Positions 47,001-59,612 of a stretch of 64,000 bases of DNA are shown here, piece after piece. The stretch's first letter is position 1. Every line of letters begins with the position of its first letter. The translations under genes and the position numbers were made by a program. The DNA lies in NCBI GenBank assembly GCA_033239525.1, contig BSYO01000011.1, forward strand, positions 5,175,973 through 5,239,972, in the 5' to 3' direction. The notes beneath the pieces are model-generated. The model had not been told where the DNA came from. It worked only from the letters and a program-made list of their open reading frames with translations, and ran no database searches. Source of the DNA: Nepenthes gracilis. Its lineage: Eukaryota > Streptophyta > Magnoliopsida > Caryophyllales > Nepenthaceae.

Positions 47001-48206
47001 TACGACATCGATTGCTGTGCCGTATAATCAGAGAGTCAGCGAAAAATGAATTGGAGACTGAAGAACAGATACTTGTTCTGAACGAGGTCACAATTGATCG
47101 TGGCATATCGTCATTCCTCACAAATTTGGAATGCTACTGTGACCACAACTTTGTGACATCTGTGCAAGGGGATGGATTGATTTTATGCACAACATCTGGA
47201 AGCACTGCATATTCATTGGCAGCTGGAGGATCAATGGTCCATCCACAGGTAAGAATAAGTCCAAAAGCAGCAGCATTATTTTCTTTGGTGCATTGGAAGA
47301 ACTTCCAGTATATTTGACTTTGTCAACTCGTTTACTGAGGTTTTAAGACTTTTTACCTGACTGCTATGGCTGCCATTTTCATGAATTTCTTTGAACTTGC
47401 GTTATTTATCAGTCAGAAATAGAAATGACAGGATCGTTGTTTGCATGTGGATGGACCATTATGCTATTAAGATCCATCTGTTGGGTTGTATAGTCCTAGC
47501 TGTTGGAATAATACCTCAAATTGAAGGGCTTAAATTGGGATTACTCATAGTGCTTTCTAGCATTCCTGGAAACTTTCAACCAATCAAGGACAATGTTGGA
47601 ATCTTTCTCTTTACTTTCTTTTTTTTCCTAATTGAAGTTTTGAAAGAAAAATGTCTGGGAGACGTTATTTGGCCACCTTTGTTTTACCCTCAAGTGACTA
47701 ACGTCTATCCATTAATCTATTTCTGTGTGGGACCATTAGTATGGATGGATATATGAGACATTGCATCATTGAGGGTGGCCCCTTGAGTAAGTCCTTTCAC
47801 ATCGTCCGTCGCCGGAGATCTGTTGGTGTACTTGTGTGACGATTTTTTTTTTTTTTTGCTTTATCAGGTTCCTGGCATTTTATTCACACCCATCTGCCCG
47901 CATTCTTTATCCTTTCGGCCCTTGATTTTTCCTGAGTATGTGACGTTGCGAGTGCAAATGCCTTTCGGCAGCAGAAGCCCTGCATGGGCATCCTTTGATG
48001 GAAAGGGAAGGAAAAAGTTGGAACCCGGCGATGCACTTTTGTGTAGCATGGCACCATGGCCTGTGCCAACCGCATGTCAAGTTGATTCCACCAGCGACTT
48101 CCTGGACAGCATCCGTGAAGGGCTTCATTGGAACCTGAGGAAGATTCAGTCCACCGATGGCCCAGTCAAGGCCTACTTAGAGGAAGAACACGAGGTAAAA
48201 GGATGA
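35707..48206 (+). CDS. NADK1: NAD(H) kinase 1, cytosolic type, complete
   Basis: Eleven exons: 35707-35733, 41522-41672, 41782-41901, 42508-42707, 43066-43179, 44449-44543, 44789-44895, 45692-45765, 46728-46806, 46941-47248 and 47868-48206 (TGA). Phases match at every junction and give 537 residues, the normal size for plant NADK1. The enzyme phosphorylates NAD to NADP with ATP. Exons 2-5 encode the plant N-terminal region ([62 protein letters not shown]). The catalytic domain begins near [20 protein letters not shown]; exon 8 holds [13 protein letters not shown] (GGDG nucleotide-binding motif), exon 10 NEVTIDRG and [20 protein letters not shown], and exon 11 the C-terminal half-sheet. No transit peptide is evident, unlike plastid NADK2. 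Exon 1 codes for only nine residues and is followed by a 5.8-kb intron. The start was chosen for its leader, its fit to NADK1 N-termini and its GT donor; it is the least certain exon. Confidence 0.94.
36690..36980. repeat. ATATTGGCC/ATATCGG-rich repeat, copy 1
   Basis: A stretch made of phrases such as AATATTGGCCAATATA, GATATATTGGCCGATATT and TCGATATCGATATG, many of them self-complementary. A related stretch is at 51355-51625 in the RETICULATA-related gene. Both are intronic. Confidence 0.55.
38447..40676. mobile_element. Probable solo LTR in NADK1 intron 1
   Basis: Starts TGTAGTAACCCGGATT and ends CAGAATGTTACA (2230 bp). Flanks are CAATT (38442) and CAACT (40677), a probable 5-bp target-site duplication with one change. 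A TATATATACCC box lies near 39727, followed by sequence of higher GC, as in the promoter part of an LTR. Length and ends resemble the solo LTRs at 19.4 and 23.5 kb. No internal domain is seen. Confidence 0.55.
40739..41193. mobile_element. TIR element (MITE-like) with a large (TAA)n core
   Basis: ACGTTTGGTT at 40739-40748 is mirrored by AACCAAACGT at 41184-41193, and GGAAT-rich subterminal parts are mirrored too. The core at about 40826-41048 is an interrupted (TAA/TTA)n microsatellite with one inverted block near 40970-40995. No ORF. It lies about 330 bp before NADK1 exon 2. Confidence 0.65.
40826..41048. repeat. (TAA)n microsatellite
   Basis: About 220 bp of mostly AAT/TAA triplets broken by GTAATATG, TTACAAAT and an ATTATTATT inversion. 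It is inside the TIR element and likely to vary in length between individuals. Confidence 0.9.
45018..45583. mobile_element. MITE-like element in NADK1 intron 7
   Basis: TGTTTGGAT at 45018 is mirrored by ATCCAAACA at 45575-45583. The subterminal parts (AAAGAAAGTATTGAGGAAAG and CTTTTTCTCTCATTTTTTCC) are also roughly inverted. About 566 bp, no ORF. Confidence 0.45.
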
Positions 48207-49440
48207 TCTGATCTCCTGTTTGCATCTTCTTCATATTTATGTAGTGATGATGATTCTTGTGTTCCTCAATAGTGTGCTGATATAACATTTGATAACGATG
48301 ATAATTTTAGCCGACTATTGAATTTTATCATAAACAGGCTGTATAATGATTGGTCTCACCAGATTACTGATTATTTAAGTGAAATTAGTCTTGGGATATC
48401 TATCTGTCTCGGCTAATCTTGTTCCCCATCTTCATAAAATTGTTGATTGTCTTCATGTTGTTTCACGTTCCTTACCTTATGTTTACTGTTTCTTGCATTC
48501 TTTTTGAGTGTAGTAGAGGACTTCTTTTTTTTTTTTTCTTTTCATTTTTTTTTATTTTTATCTCGTCTAATAAAAATAGACACGTGTCTAATTTTCAGGG
48601 GGGTGGATGGTCACTAAGCCTGTGACCTTAACACTCCATCACGACTAGCGTTAGAAATTTTCCATGCAAATTTCGAACCTGTCTAGTTGCAGGCAGTGAA
48701 GTTTATATCACGTGCGTCACACGTGATATGTGATGTTGAAATGTAATAGATTTGATTAAAAAAATAATAATAAAGAATGACATACTCTGTTATTTCAACA
48801 TTATAATAAAGAACATTTTTCTTAAAACAAAAATAAATAAAATTACTTATCCTATCCGTTTATAAAACATTAATAACTCATTCTCTAGGCATAGCTTTAT
48901 TTTTGCAATTTCTTTTTTTAAAAATAAATTTATCATAAACCTAACCCATAGTCTTTTTTTAATTATAAAAAACAAACATATCTTAATTATTTATTTTTCA
49001 GTAGATGTCTGCAAAGCAGCCCTCAAAATAGTCTGCCTTAACCCCATGAAGATTGGATTATTGATCATTAGAGATATCTTCTCCACACTCTTATATAATG
49101 CGGTCCTTGTGTGATCTGTTAGTATAGATAAATAGATAAATTAATATCACATTTTCTGATAGTGTTACTAAAATCAGTCAAAAGCTTATAGATGCTTACA
49201 GTCACTTCTGAAACAAATGAAACTTTTAGCAATCACGTTATACAAATAATTGAAGATCCTCAACAATTCAAGAACACATAATCCCCCTGCTTCAACGTAT
49301 GCTCTTCAAACAACATATTTATTTCTCTTCCATCTGTTTTAGATGAAATAAAACACACAGCATTTTGGGATACCCCAATGCCCCAACGTTGTATAATAAC
49401 ACGGCCATTGTTTACTGGCATAGCCGAATAATGGCAACTT
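48207..49440. other. Convergent intergenic region NADK1 / RETICULATA-related
   Basis: Holds both 3' UTRs. No coding region is seen. A segment at 48590-48730 with CACGTGCGTCACACGTGATA differs from its surroundings and may be a small repeat. Confidence 0.6.
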
Positions 49441-52400
49441 CTAAGCGTTTTCCTCTTCCTGTACCTTCTGAATGCCTATCCAGCGCGCATAATCCACCCA
49501 CCTATTTAAGACCAAATAATATCAGGCATGGCATTAGATGATTCAACAGGAACAGAAGGAACGATATTATCACTAGCTTGTGACAGCAGGAAAACATATA
49601 CTTGAATGTTTAATTGGTAGGCCTATAGAATTGTATTTCCAAGAAGCATGCTGAGTATGAGAGTTAGATTTGATGTTGTCTTTACTCGGTGAATATTATA
49701 CCAAATCGAGTGAAATGATAAAACAAATTCATATATTCGATCAAATTTAGTGAGATTTAAGACTTTATAGTTATTTCATGTAAAATAATGCTGGAATGAG
49801 TGTTTAAATGGTAGATGTATGGAAATTTCAGGAAGCATGTGAATATGGGTGGTAGATTTAAAATTATTTCTATTCTTATAAGATATTACACCAAATTAAG
49901 TGAAATGACAAAAGCAGATTCATTTAACCGATCCCAATTAATGGAATTAGAGGCTTCATTGTTGTTCTACGTGAATAATGTGAGGTAAGGAAAAGGGTAA
50001 GGGAGGAGGGGGGGGACAAGATGCACAATTTAGATGAAGAATTTGTCATGATATATTCGATCGTGTAAAAGACCATGAAAATTAAATATAAATTTGTGAC
50101 TGCTATTTAATATGGGCGCTTATAGGAAGAGGTAAGCGGACTCACAATAATGAGCCCAAGAATGTGTTCCCCGTCCGTACAGCAAAGCAAAGAGCACTCA
50201 GAATGAGCTTGTGGTTGTGAAATAAGGGCTCGAGGATCCGTTGTTCAATAACACCAGCCAATATTTGGTACCTATACATTGGAAGATACATCACACCGCA
50301 AATCATATTATTAAGTATCAGTTGAAACAGTAAATATCAGAATTTTGATATTGCATGGTAAGTAGGTAAAAATTTAAGTCATGGTGTTGTACATAATACT
50401 TGAAGAACGTTGCAGAAACATTAATTAATTCATATTTTGTTGTTTTTCCAACATCAAAACTAATGATGACTTTGCTATCCAGAATGACCCTCACATCTAG
50501 AGTTATGGTAATGCTAACTCAACCAAAGCTTATTAACCTAAACCTTAGGCTGAGGATTGGAAGTGCATAAATATATTACTGATACCAGACATTTATAGAT
50601 TTTGACTATGTTACAGGCCAGGAAAAATATCACATCTATGCTAGAGTCGTCTAGCAATAAGTTGGTTTAAAACACTCATATCAAGTATGACCATTAACAA
50701 GGCCTAGCAACCACAAAAGCTTGTTTTTTTACACAAAAACGTGCTAATCTGATAGCAAAGGTAACTCATAGTCAATAACTCGGTATCTTCTTTTACTTGA
50801 CATGACCCAAAAAGCGACATATAATGACTTATTAAAAAAAAAAAAAAGTCTTAGGGACACCCTTTAGCCACTCTTGGGTGACATGGTGTCCATCGATTTA
50901 TCTATTTTTATGTGAACTCATTAATATTAATGGATGGATGAAATGCTATGTCATCAAGGGTGTACCCCTAACATCAATAGTGGGACGAGATAGAATAGTC
51001 AATTCTATGCAAGGTCACAGTGCATAACATAGGCAATAAAATTGAAAATTGTATTTATTATGGTAAGAAAGGGCATGCAAATTGCTGCATATCACATACC
51101 TAAGGTTGCTAGAGACTGCCATGTAGATGCCATAGCCTATGCTGGTGGATAATATAGGCACATTCTCAACTTCATCAGCCGATGACTTGTCAACAGCATT
51201 CTTTGCATTAATCAATGCGTTGGTTGCGGCTGTACCAACCTGAATAAAATGGAAAGCATCATGCTCGCATTTCAAACTGGAATTTCTTTCATCAATCACA
51301 ATGCCTAAACATTTAAAAAAAAAAAAAAAACACTACAAGTTCTTGTCTGTCACCAAGCATAGATGAAAATATCAATACCGGTATCGGTCGTGGTTATATC
51401 AATATTGAATATATCGGACAATATATATCAATATTGAATATCGAAAGAAAAAAAAAGTTTTGGAGAATTGTAAGCTGACAGGTTGTATCTACTTATCGGT
51501 CAAATGTTGGCCAATATATCATCAATACAGTAACTTATCGTAACATTGTCATGATATAAGAAAATATCGACATCGGAAGGGCCCGATACATATACATATC
51601 GGCTAATATTTACATCAATAGGTGGGAGTGAGAAGCATAGTATCATGCAATATGAAATGAACAGTGATGATAAATGGATGCTTTTGATACACAGACTATG
51701 CATCAGAGGCATTCTTATCAGCTGAACCCATCAGAAAACGTGAATTGAATCCTCAGAACCATAACAAGTGAAAAGCTCATCATTACGGCCCCAGTTATTA
51801 TCCTAGTACTTTAACTTTCAGAAAAATATTTGTCTCACAAAAGAAGATAAGTGAGCGTGGAAGCATGAAGAACAGTTCACAATGTGAACTTCACGTTCAG
51901 GCAAAATCCCACAATTTTTGGTTCAAGCTCATGATTAAGTGACAAGGGCAGTGATGCAAAACATATGTTTACTCAAAGAATATCAAGTGTACACAGTTTT
52001 ATCACTGCATTGCAGTGAGGCTATTTTCATCTGCTGAGGAGTCATAGTACACTATAAGTCATCATTAATTATTTAGCAGCATTTATGTAAACTTAAGTTT
52101 CCTTAATAATATAGGATAACTTTTGGAGGCTTTTGCTTGCGTTAGAAGCCTGGAGTCTATAAATGATTCTTAACATCTGCAAGGGATGGTAAAGTTTTAT
52201 GAACTTCCGCATTATACAGTGATTTTCATCTCTCTATTTTCTGCCTTTATTTTTTTTCCCATGTTTTTTCCTCTTGTCTTCACATTTCTCATACAAATTT
52301 CTCTGATTTCATATCTGCATTCCCCTCTGTTCATCTCCTTAATTCATCCTATCTCATAGTTAATCTTTGGTCATCCAACTAGGCCTTGGTTTTTCAACAA

Positions 52401-54490
52401 GACAAGAGAATATAGAAAAACAAGTGAAAGCACTCAAAACTAGAAGAATAAACAAGCCCACCCAGCTAAATAATTTGCTTCAGGCCAAATTAATTTCTAA
52501 TGTCACAGCAATAAAAGATCTCGAAAGCATGAAATGCAAATCAAAGCAAAGAGATTCCAGGAGAGCGCAGCATACCAGAGAAGAGGTGGTGCCAACAGCA
52601 AAAAGTTTAGCGCCATTACGCTGCATAGAGAAAACAAATGTCAGGATTACCCTGACAAGTAATGTTGTTCGGGAAGGGACTGGTAGAGAAGATATCCAAA
52701 GATTCTAAACAACAAAATAATTGTCTGCAAAAATGAAAGAAATCTGCGCTTACCACTATTGCACCTATTCTCTGTACTAGGGAAAATGATGCACCGCCAA
52801 GAGCAACCTGTAAGCAAACGTATGTGGATCACACTATTTTACGCACAACAGTTTCTGCAAATTTTAACATCTTGCATCCCTTCAGCAAAAATTATCTAAA
52901 TGATGGCATCAATCGAAACATTGAAGTTGAAACCTGGAATGCATTATCAGGGCAGCCATGGAAGAACTTAGCAATATGGCCAGAGCCAATTGCAAGAGGT
53001 GGTCGCAGAGAAATGGTTGGAGCAGGAAGATAAACAAGCATGAAATCTGCAATAATGGCCATAACCTAAGCATAAAACCAGTTGGAAACATCAGATAACA
53101 CATACCAGAAACAATTATAGCATCTAATGCACGAGGTTCCCAAGTGAAATCTTAGGAGGGTCAAATGGAAATAGTCTTTTCCTTTCATTGTAGAGAGGCG
53201 GTTTTTTCCATTGAAATAATCATAAACAAGCAGTGTAGTATAATTCTATATGTACGGTTTTACATGATGGAAAAAAATAAAGGTAATCCAAGACAGCACC
53301 AACAGCAGGTGGTGGCATGCCAAATCAATAAATATGTATAGAACTTCTAAGGGCACCTAGTCAGCTTTCGCACATGTGGCTAGGCTAATTATGTGATCTT
53401 GTATCTACAAAGCACAATCTCAATCTTCTCTTCAAGAAAAAATAGTAAAACATTAAGGTTTGTTGAATTCTCTTCCATGATCGCCACAAATATTTGTTAT
53501 CCTCTCAGAGACTGGGACTGAAGTAGTGAAGTATATGTCTGCCTCAAAATTCTTAAACCACACAACCACTAATCTTTATTCTCTTCCTTAGGTGATAAAA
53601 CGGATCCAGTTTTGCAATTTCACTTGTAACAAAGCAGAAAGGAACTTCCTATAAACTTCCGTTGAATTTGTCCTTTGGGAAAAGATGAAATAATTAGGCA
53701 AATGAAGAAACTATAAAGTTCAGAAACCATTTCAGAAAGTAATATAGAAGATAAATGGAGTGAGGGCGACAGAAAAGAAAAGAAGGTAAAGTTACATGAC
53801 ACTTCTAATGAAACTTTTCAGTTCCACATAATGTCCTTGTCCTCTTAACAATGAAATCTTGCATGACTATACAGCAATACCCTGTATGCTAACGTTAATC
53901 CACCATTTTTTTCAGATCAGAATGAATGCAGAAGCATTGTAATTGAATTTAAACCTTTTGGTAGATGACTAGCCCGAAATATAGTGCAGCCAATGCTTTC
54001 TATTTTGCCCACCACTTCTTCATTCATTTACCAATCCAAAAAAATCCAGGAGTGGTGGGTGAAATAAACGTCATCAGCTGCCTTAAATTTGAGGATATTC
54101 ATCAACAAATCATCATCACAAGACAGCATCCCTTAAATTAGTGGATATGCCTTGGAAGGTGTCTTGGTGTGACTTCACAATGATATTAAGATACACAACT
54201 GCATGATGTTGATAAAAAAATTACTATTTACGTACATACTAGAAAGCCTGTAAATTTGCAATAAGTTAACCCCAAAAATGTTGTACCTGTTAGACTGAGA
54301 TGCCTACACTTACTGAAAAATGGATCATTGTAATATGTAGAAGCAACTAGGAAACAAATAGAAAAGACAGGGGAAGAGCAAGCAAAATGATAAGGCTAAG
54401 TAAGAATACTGGTAGACATACCACATCTGCAAAAACAATTTCCAACTCCTTAAAAAAGTTCTCTCTCCGTCTTTCGTATTCTGCAGCAGT
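49441..54490 (-). CDS. RER: RETICULATA-related (DUF3411) plastid membrane protein, 3' exons
   Basis: Seven exons on the minus strand in coding order: 54490-54422, 53065-52934, 52807-52754, 52620-52576, 51239-51100, 50271-50146 and 49501-49441 (stop TAG). All phases match and give 208 residues. Motifs: TAAEYERRRENFFKELEIVF, MAIIADFMLVYLPAPTISLR, GHIAKFFHGCPDNAFQ, RNGAKLFAVGTTSSL, VGTAATNALINAKNAVDKS, ENVPILSTSIGYGIYMAVSS, AGVIEQRILEPLFHNHKLIL, ALCFAVRTGNTFLGSLLW and VDYARWIGIQK. These identify the RETICULATA-related family, chloroplast-envelope proteins needed for mesophyll development and normal leaf greening. The start of the gene, with the transit peptide and the Gly-rich N-terminal part, is not in 54491-55825. 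It must lie beyond the nested retrotransposons or be lost. What is present is intact. Confidence 0.92.
51355..51625. repeat. ATATTGGCC/ATATCGG-rich repeat, copy 2
   Basis: Phrases such as ACCGGTATCGGTCGTGG, TTGGCCAATATATCATCA and ACATATCGGCTAATATT recall 36690-36980. It is inside an intron of the RETICULATA-related gene, between the exons at 51100 and 52576. Confidence 0.5.
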
Positions 54491-55825
54491 CTAACAAAAA
54501 AGTAGAAATGAACAAAGATCATAACTATCAGTAATGAAAGTCCAACAGGACTAAGCAAAGCAATAAAGCCAGAGAGGCAACAGGAGAGGGAATTGCAGGG
54601 AATGGGGAAGAGAGGGTGAGGATGGAATAATAAAAGCATATAAACAGAAAGCATAATGAAATGTACACTGGCAAATACATAAGAGCATCAATATGCTAAC
54701 ACAGCAATCCGAGTAGTGGCTTGCTATGCTATCTTATCCAGTCTAGATCCAAAATTAGGGAGTCTTATAAATTTGGCCACCCTTTGTGAGATTTATAGTA
54801 GCTTATAAAATCTGAAAATAAAATCGTAAAAATATACAAATAAAATTTATTGCAGGGAGAATCCATACAGGTACAAACACATTTAATACATGTGCATATT
54901 TCAGATTAGTGAATAGCCACTCAGGGCAGTCGAGAGGTCCATATCATTCATTATCTAACACACAAATAATCCTTAGGACACCACACACTTTCATCAAAAA
55001 AATGCCATCATATACTTTCTCTTGGTTCATTAATATCAGCACAAATTAACGTGTTTTTTTAACTCCTGAGGACTATAATAAGGTGGCCTAATATGAGAAG
55101 CTTTCCACATTGCAAGCTCTAGGGAGAGAACACATATCCTCGTACTTACATTAGCAAAAGATTGTTTCTATAACTCAGTACTCATAAATCCATATAACAA
55201 TGGAGCAATTTTAATATTATACTAAGGCTTACACTCTTCCCGGTGTATATTATAGCCATCAGAAATCGACATCAGTGATAAAAAAGAGCTGTAGCCCTGC
55301 TACAAAGGAAGCTGCATAAACCCTCTATCCATTCTGCGAAGCCCAACTCAAATAACTTAAAACAAATAATGAAAGGCTATCAAATCCTTTTTAGCTAGTG
55401 TTTCACGGCAAGTGTTACCATATTTGTCCCTTAAAGCCCTATTTTCTGAAAACCCTATCAAATCACTGGTTCTCACTGATAATGAACTTTCTGACATATA
55501 TTTCCACTGATTGTGAACCATCTTGATACATTCTCAGGAAAAAAAGTTCGTGTTGCTTTTACAGGGTTTGATGGAGGTCATTTTACTTCAATTCTTTTTC
55601 CTCCCCCTTTCCAAGCCAGACATTTCACGATCTGTTATTATTATGAAGGTCAAGGTTTCACTAAACGCCCAGAATTGCACTCTTCCTCATTCATATTACC
55701 AAAATGCTTTAACCAGTCATCAATTGAAAAACCAATGGATCATTTCAAACAAACCTATGATGCATTTCGACTGAACTGCACTAGTTAAACATTACATAAC
55801 AACACCACTTCAGAATTCGTCCAAC
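54491..55825 (-). other. Intron-like DNA 5' of the first visible RER exon
   Basis: No exon of the RETICULATA-related gene and no other gene is seen. The sequence ends where the copia LTR starts at 55826. Confidence 0.55.
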
Positions 55826-56590
55826 TGTTGGGACCAGATTGCTTATTTGAACCATAAGGAAAAAATCAATAACACACAACAAACAAATAATAATCACAAA
55901 TAATGGATAACACACAATTTTACGTGAAAACTTCATTTTCAAATAAGGGAGAAAAATTACGAGACTATACAACCAAAATGTCTACTATGCAATATATGTT
56001 CAGTCACACAAATCTCAATAAATATAAGGATATAACATCTTATAATAAATAAACCCAAACAATAATGAGTACAAGACAAAAAAAGAAGAAATAAGACCAG
56101 TAAAATATTCTTCTCAACTTTAAAAATAGCGTACCCAAGGTCGGCAGATACTAGAATATGATTCGAAACTTAGTTGGATGCTCAAACCTTCTTCTTTTCC
56201 ATTTTCTCTCTCTTTCTCTTTCTCTTCTTTTTCTCACAATGTCAGCATTCTAGATTTCAAAAATTGCAAAGTAGTTAACCCTAAAATACATCAGACGCAT
56301 TTATAATGATAACGGCGCTCAAATGCCCGTTGGGAGCACGTGGAGCCCCAGCCCACTGTAATTGGCACATAAGCGCCCTCCTTGAGCGCGTATCAAATGC
56401 TAGACAATCTAGAAATTTCGCTTGAGCGCCTCCAATCTAAAATTGGCGCTCATGTGCTAGTCAAGTGCCTATTGCGCACCATTCTACAATTTTCCTATAT
56501 CAGTACAATGCACATGAGTTATCGTACGAGCCACCAAACGACAAGTCAAATGGGTATGGAATCCACACAAGAGTGACCCATAACCCAAAA
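55826..56590 (-). repeat. 3' LTR of the second copia element
   Basis: Starts (on +) TGTTGGGACCAGATT. The other end lies near 56590, where GAGTGACCCATAACCC matches the ends of the copia LTRs at 29.47 and 32.24 kb. Contains several GAGCGC phrases (56310-56450). Confidence 0.6.
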
Positions 56591-56979
56591 AATTTTCCTT
56601 CACGACCGTGTAGGGGCAATCATCATCCCGGTAATAGTTCGTCAAACTTCAAACTTCAAACTTCCCCGTCTGCATTACTTTGGTCATCATGTTCAATCCA
56701 TTCTCTTCGATCTTGACATTGTCAAGCGTTAATAACTCCTAGTCAACGACATTCTGCACCCAATGATATCTCATATCAATGTGCTTCAATATGGAATGAA
56801 ATAACGAGTTTCTATAAAGGTAAATTACGCTTTAATTGTCACAAAGTAAAATATATCACTATTGCTTAAAGCCGAGTTCCTGGATAAACTTCATCCACAA
56901 CGTCTTCTTACTTGCCTCCATCACAATAATGAATTTTGCTCTGGTGATTGAAAGAGTAACACACTTCTACAACTTACAT

Positions 56980-59560
56980 TGTTAAGAAACAACTCCTCCC
57001 ATGAACATGACTAGATACCCCGAGGTGGACTTCCAAAAGTCGACATCGTCTGCTATGTCTACATCAGTATACCAAACCAAAAGTAGCCTGTTACTTCCGA
57101 AACACAAGCAAGCTTGGAAGTTCCTCGGAGAGACCCCAATATGAGAAATATCCGGTTTCATACATATCATAGCATATATCAAACTGCCCACAGTTGAAGA
57201 ATATGGAACGCTTCTCATACTTGCCTTTTCATCATCCGTAGAAGGGCATTACCGATTATTCAGTTTAAAATGATTGGCCAACAGAGTGCTCAGCGGATTA
57301 GATTTCTCCATGAAACATTCAAGTACTTTCTCAACATAGTTCTCCTAGGACATCCGTAATTTCCTTATGGTCGCAAAATATTCTTATATCCCGAATTTGC
57401 TTCGCCAACCCCAAATCCTTCATGGCACAGAATTTCCCAAGCTATTACTTCAATTCGATGATCCAATAGGCATTTTCCCCAACAATGAGTATATCATCCA
57501 CAGAGTAGAAAAATAACGAAGTCGTCTTTAAAAAGCCTTTGAACGAAGACACAATGGTCCGAAATAATTTTCTAATAGCCTTGACTTACCATAATAAACT
57601 CAAACTTCTTATACCATTGTCTCAAGGCTTGCTTCAACCCATATAGACTTTTCTTCAAACGACACACTTAACACGGAATCTCTCCAACTGCTCCATGTAA
57701 ATCTCCTCCTCAAAGTCACCATGGAGAAACGTCGCTCGCACATCCAACAATTTCACTTCCAAATCAAGAAACTGTGACCAATCCAAACACCACCCTTATT
57801 AATGACATCTTTACAACAAGAGCAAGAATCTCCTCAAAATCGATACCCTTCCGCTGATTGAAGCTTTTCACAACCAATCTCGCCCTATATCTTAGTTATG
57901 GGCTGTTTTCATCGGCCTTTACACAAAGAACCCACTTAATCTTCAAAACTCGTTTGCCCTTAGACAATTTAGTTAGCTTGAATGTGTGGTTCTCATGTAA
58001 CGACTTCGTTTCATCTTGTATGGCTTTCATCTACTCCGATTTGTACTCATCCTCTATAATTTCATCAAAACTTTCGGGCTCTTCTCCATTGGTAAGCGGC
58101 ACGTACTCATCAGCCAATAGACAAGTACAGGACCTTCAATCTCTCGTGGATCGTCGGAGTGAGATGGTCTCAATGTGTTCAGCAACATCATGAGGAACAA
58201 CGTCATCCTCATTTGCATCATCCTCTCCATTGAGCTTAGGAGTCCCACGGTCTTCTTCTCCTTCAGCATTACCTTGATCACCATCTTCATCATGAATAGG
58301 CACTAGTATCAATGATTCGAGATTTGAATCATAAAGCCGGCTATTGTCACCCAATTCATTTTCCCGTAACCAAGAAAGATGCATTATCTTGTCTTCAATA
58401 ATAGCTTGGACCTTTTGTCATTCAAGATATAAACAAAGGACTTGCACCCAAACACGCGCAAATAGTTGTAGGATACTTCCTTCCGAACCACACTTTCGCT
58501 GGTACTTCTCCATTCAGTGGACTACTTGGTAATAGGTTGATGACATGAGCCACGATATTCAAGGCTTCCCCCCCAAAATGAACCGGGGAGCTTCGCCTTC
58601 AAAAGTACACAAAGAACTATCTCGATTAGCATCCTATTCATCCGTTTAGCTACACCGTTCAGCTGTGGTATCTTCGGTGAGAGTCCTTTGGTGTCGAGTT
58701 CCATGGATCCGATAATACATGTCAAATACTTCAATATACTCTCCACCGTTATCACTACAGATGTACTTTAATTTTTTCCCCATTTAGCTCTCCACCAAGG
58801 TATAAAATTGTTCAAAAACATTAGGAGCTTGATCCTTCGAATTTAATGGATACACCTATAGTTTTCTTGAATGATCATCAATGAACATGATAAAATAAAT
58901 TGCTCCTCCAAGTGTTTTAACTTTGAGAGGACCGTATATGTCGATATGAACTAGCTCAAGAAGATTTGTCTTCTTTGTGGACAAGTTTCCATGCAATGAA
59001 ACTTGCTGTTGTTTTTACGCCATGCAATGGGATCAAATCTTAAGTTTAACTTCCGTTACACCTTGAAGGAAGTTTTTCTTAGCCAAACAATTCAGCACCT
59101 TTTTGCTCATATGGCTCAACCGTCGGCACTACAAGTTTGAAGACTCCTCACTTCTCGCAACATGTACGTCTTCAGTTGAAATTTGAGGCTTACAATACAT
59201 ACAAGTTGGAAACTTTTTTTCCCGAGCTATAACTAGAAATCCTCTAGTCAACTTCCATATCCCTTCACAAAATGTGTTGCAAAACCCTTCATCATCGAGT
59301 TTTCCCGTTGAAATAAGATTCAATAGAATGTCCTGAATGTGTCGTACATCCCTCAATGACAACTTTGTTCCATTGTTAGTGATTAGGCACACGTCATCAC
59401 AACTGACAATTCGGGATGTGTCTTCATTTCGCATCTTCAACATTCCAAAATCACCGGAAGTGTAAGATGTAAAGAATTCCCTTCATGACGTGGCATGACA
59501 TGGAATGAGGCTCCACTGTCCTCCACCAAATTAGTTTCATGATCCACCAAATTAATTACC
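56980..59560 (-). pseudogene. copia polyprotein remnant (PR-INT-RT-RH)
   Basis: Minus-strand pieces: LVEDSGASFHVMPRHEG (protease, DSGAS intact, about 59500), RHIQDILLNLISTGKLDDEG (59330-59280), PQLNGVAKRMNRMLIEIV with KLPGSFWGGS (integrase end, 58660-58570), an acidic linker DDANEDDVVPHDVAEH (58200), YSVDDILIVGEN (reverse transcriptase active-site DD, about 57500) and VPYSSTVGSLIYAM with KSTSGYLVMFMGGVVS (RNase H region, 57210-56985). Stops and frame changes separate them. The order gag-PR-INT-RT-RH is diagnostic of copia. Not functional. Confidence 0.8.
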
Positions 59561-59612
59561 TCATCTTCTTTACACACTAACAAAAGACCGGCCTTGATCA
59601 CAATTGAGGCTC

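Larger units (their letters stand above)
55826..59612 (-). mobile_element. Ty1/copia retrotransposon, 3' part, cut by a gypsy element
   Basis: In minus orientation: protease (near 59500), integrase (about 59130-58400), reverse transcriptase and RNase H (58000-56980), then a 3' LTR of about 765 bp (55826 to about 56590) starting TGTTGGGACC on the + strand. The LTR shares TTTTACGTGAAAAC and AAAATTACGAGAC with the LTRs at 27.5-32.3 kb, so it belongs to a related family. Gag and the 5' LTR are missing: the Del/Tekay LTR begins at 59613 just before the gag-protease junction. They are expected beyond 64000. Confidence 0.8.

Noticed and set aside
47391..47756. 121-codon open frame between NADK1 exons 10 and 11
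   Set aside because: Lies in an intron; NADK1 continues in phase from 47248 to 47868 without it, and the translation shows no domain.
52367..52708. 113-codon + strand frame
   Set aside because: Antisense to an RER exon and intron; no recognisable motif.
54325..54654. 109-codon minus-strand frame rich in Leu/Phe
   Set aside because: It overlaps the RETICULATA-related exon (54422-54490) in a different frame and is mostly intron.
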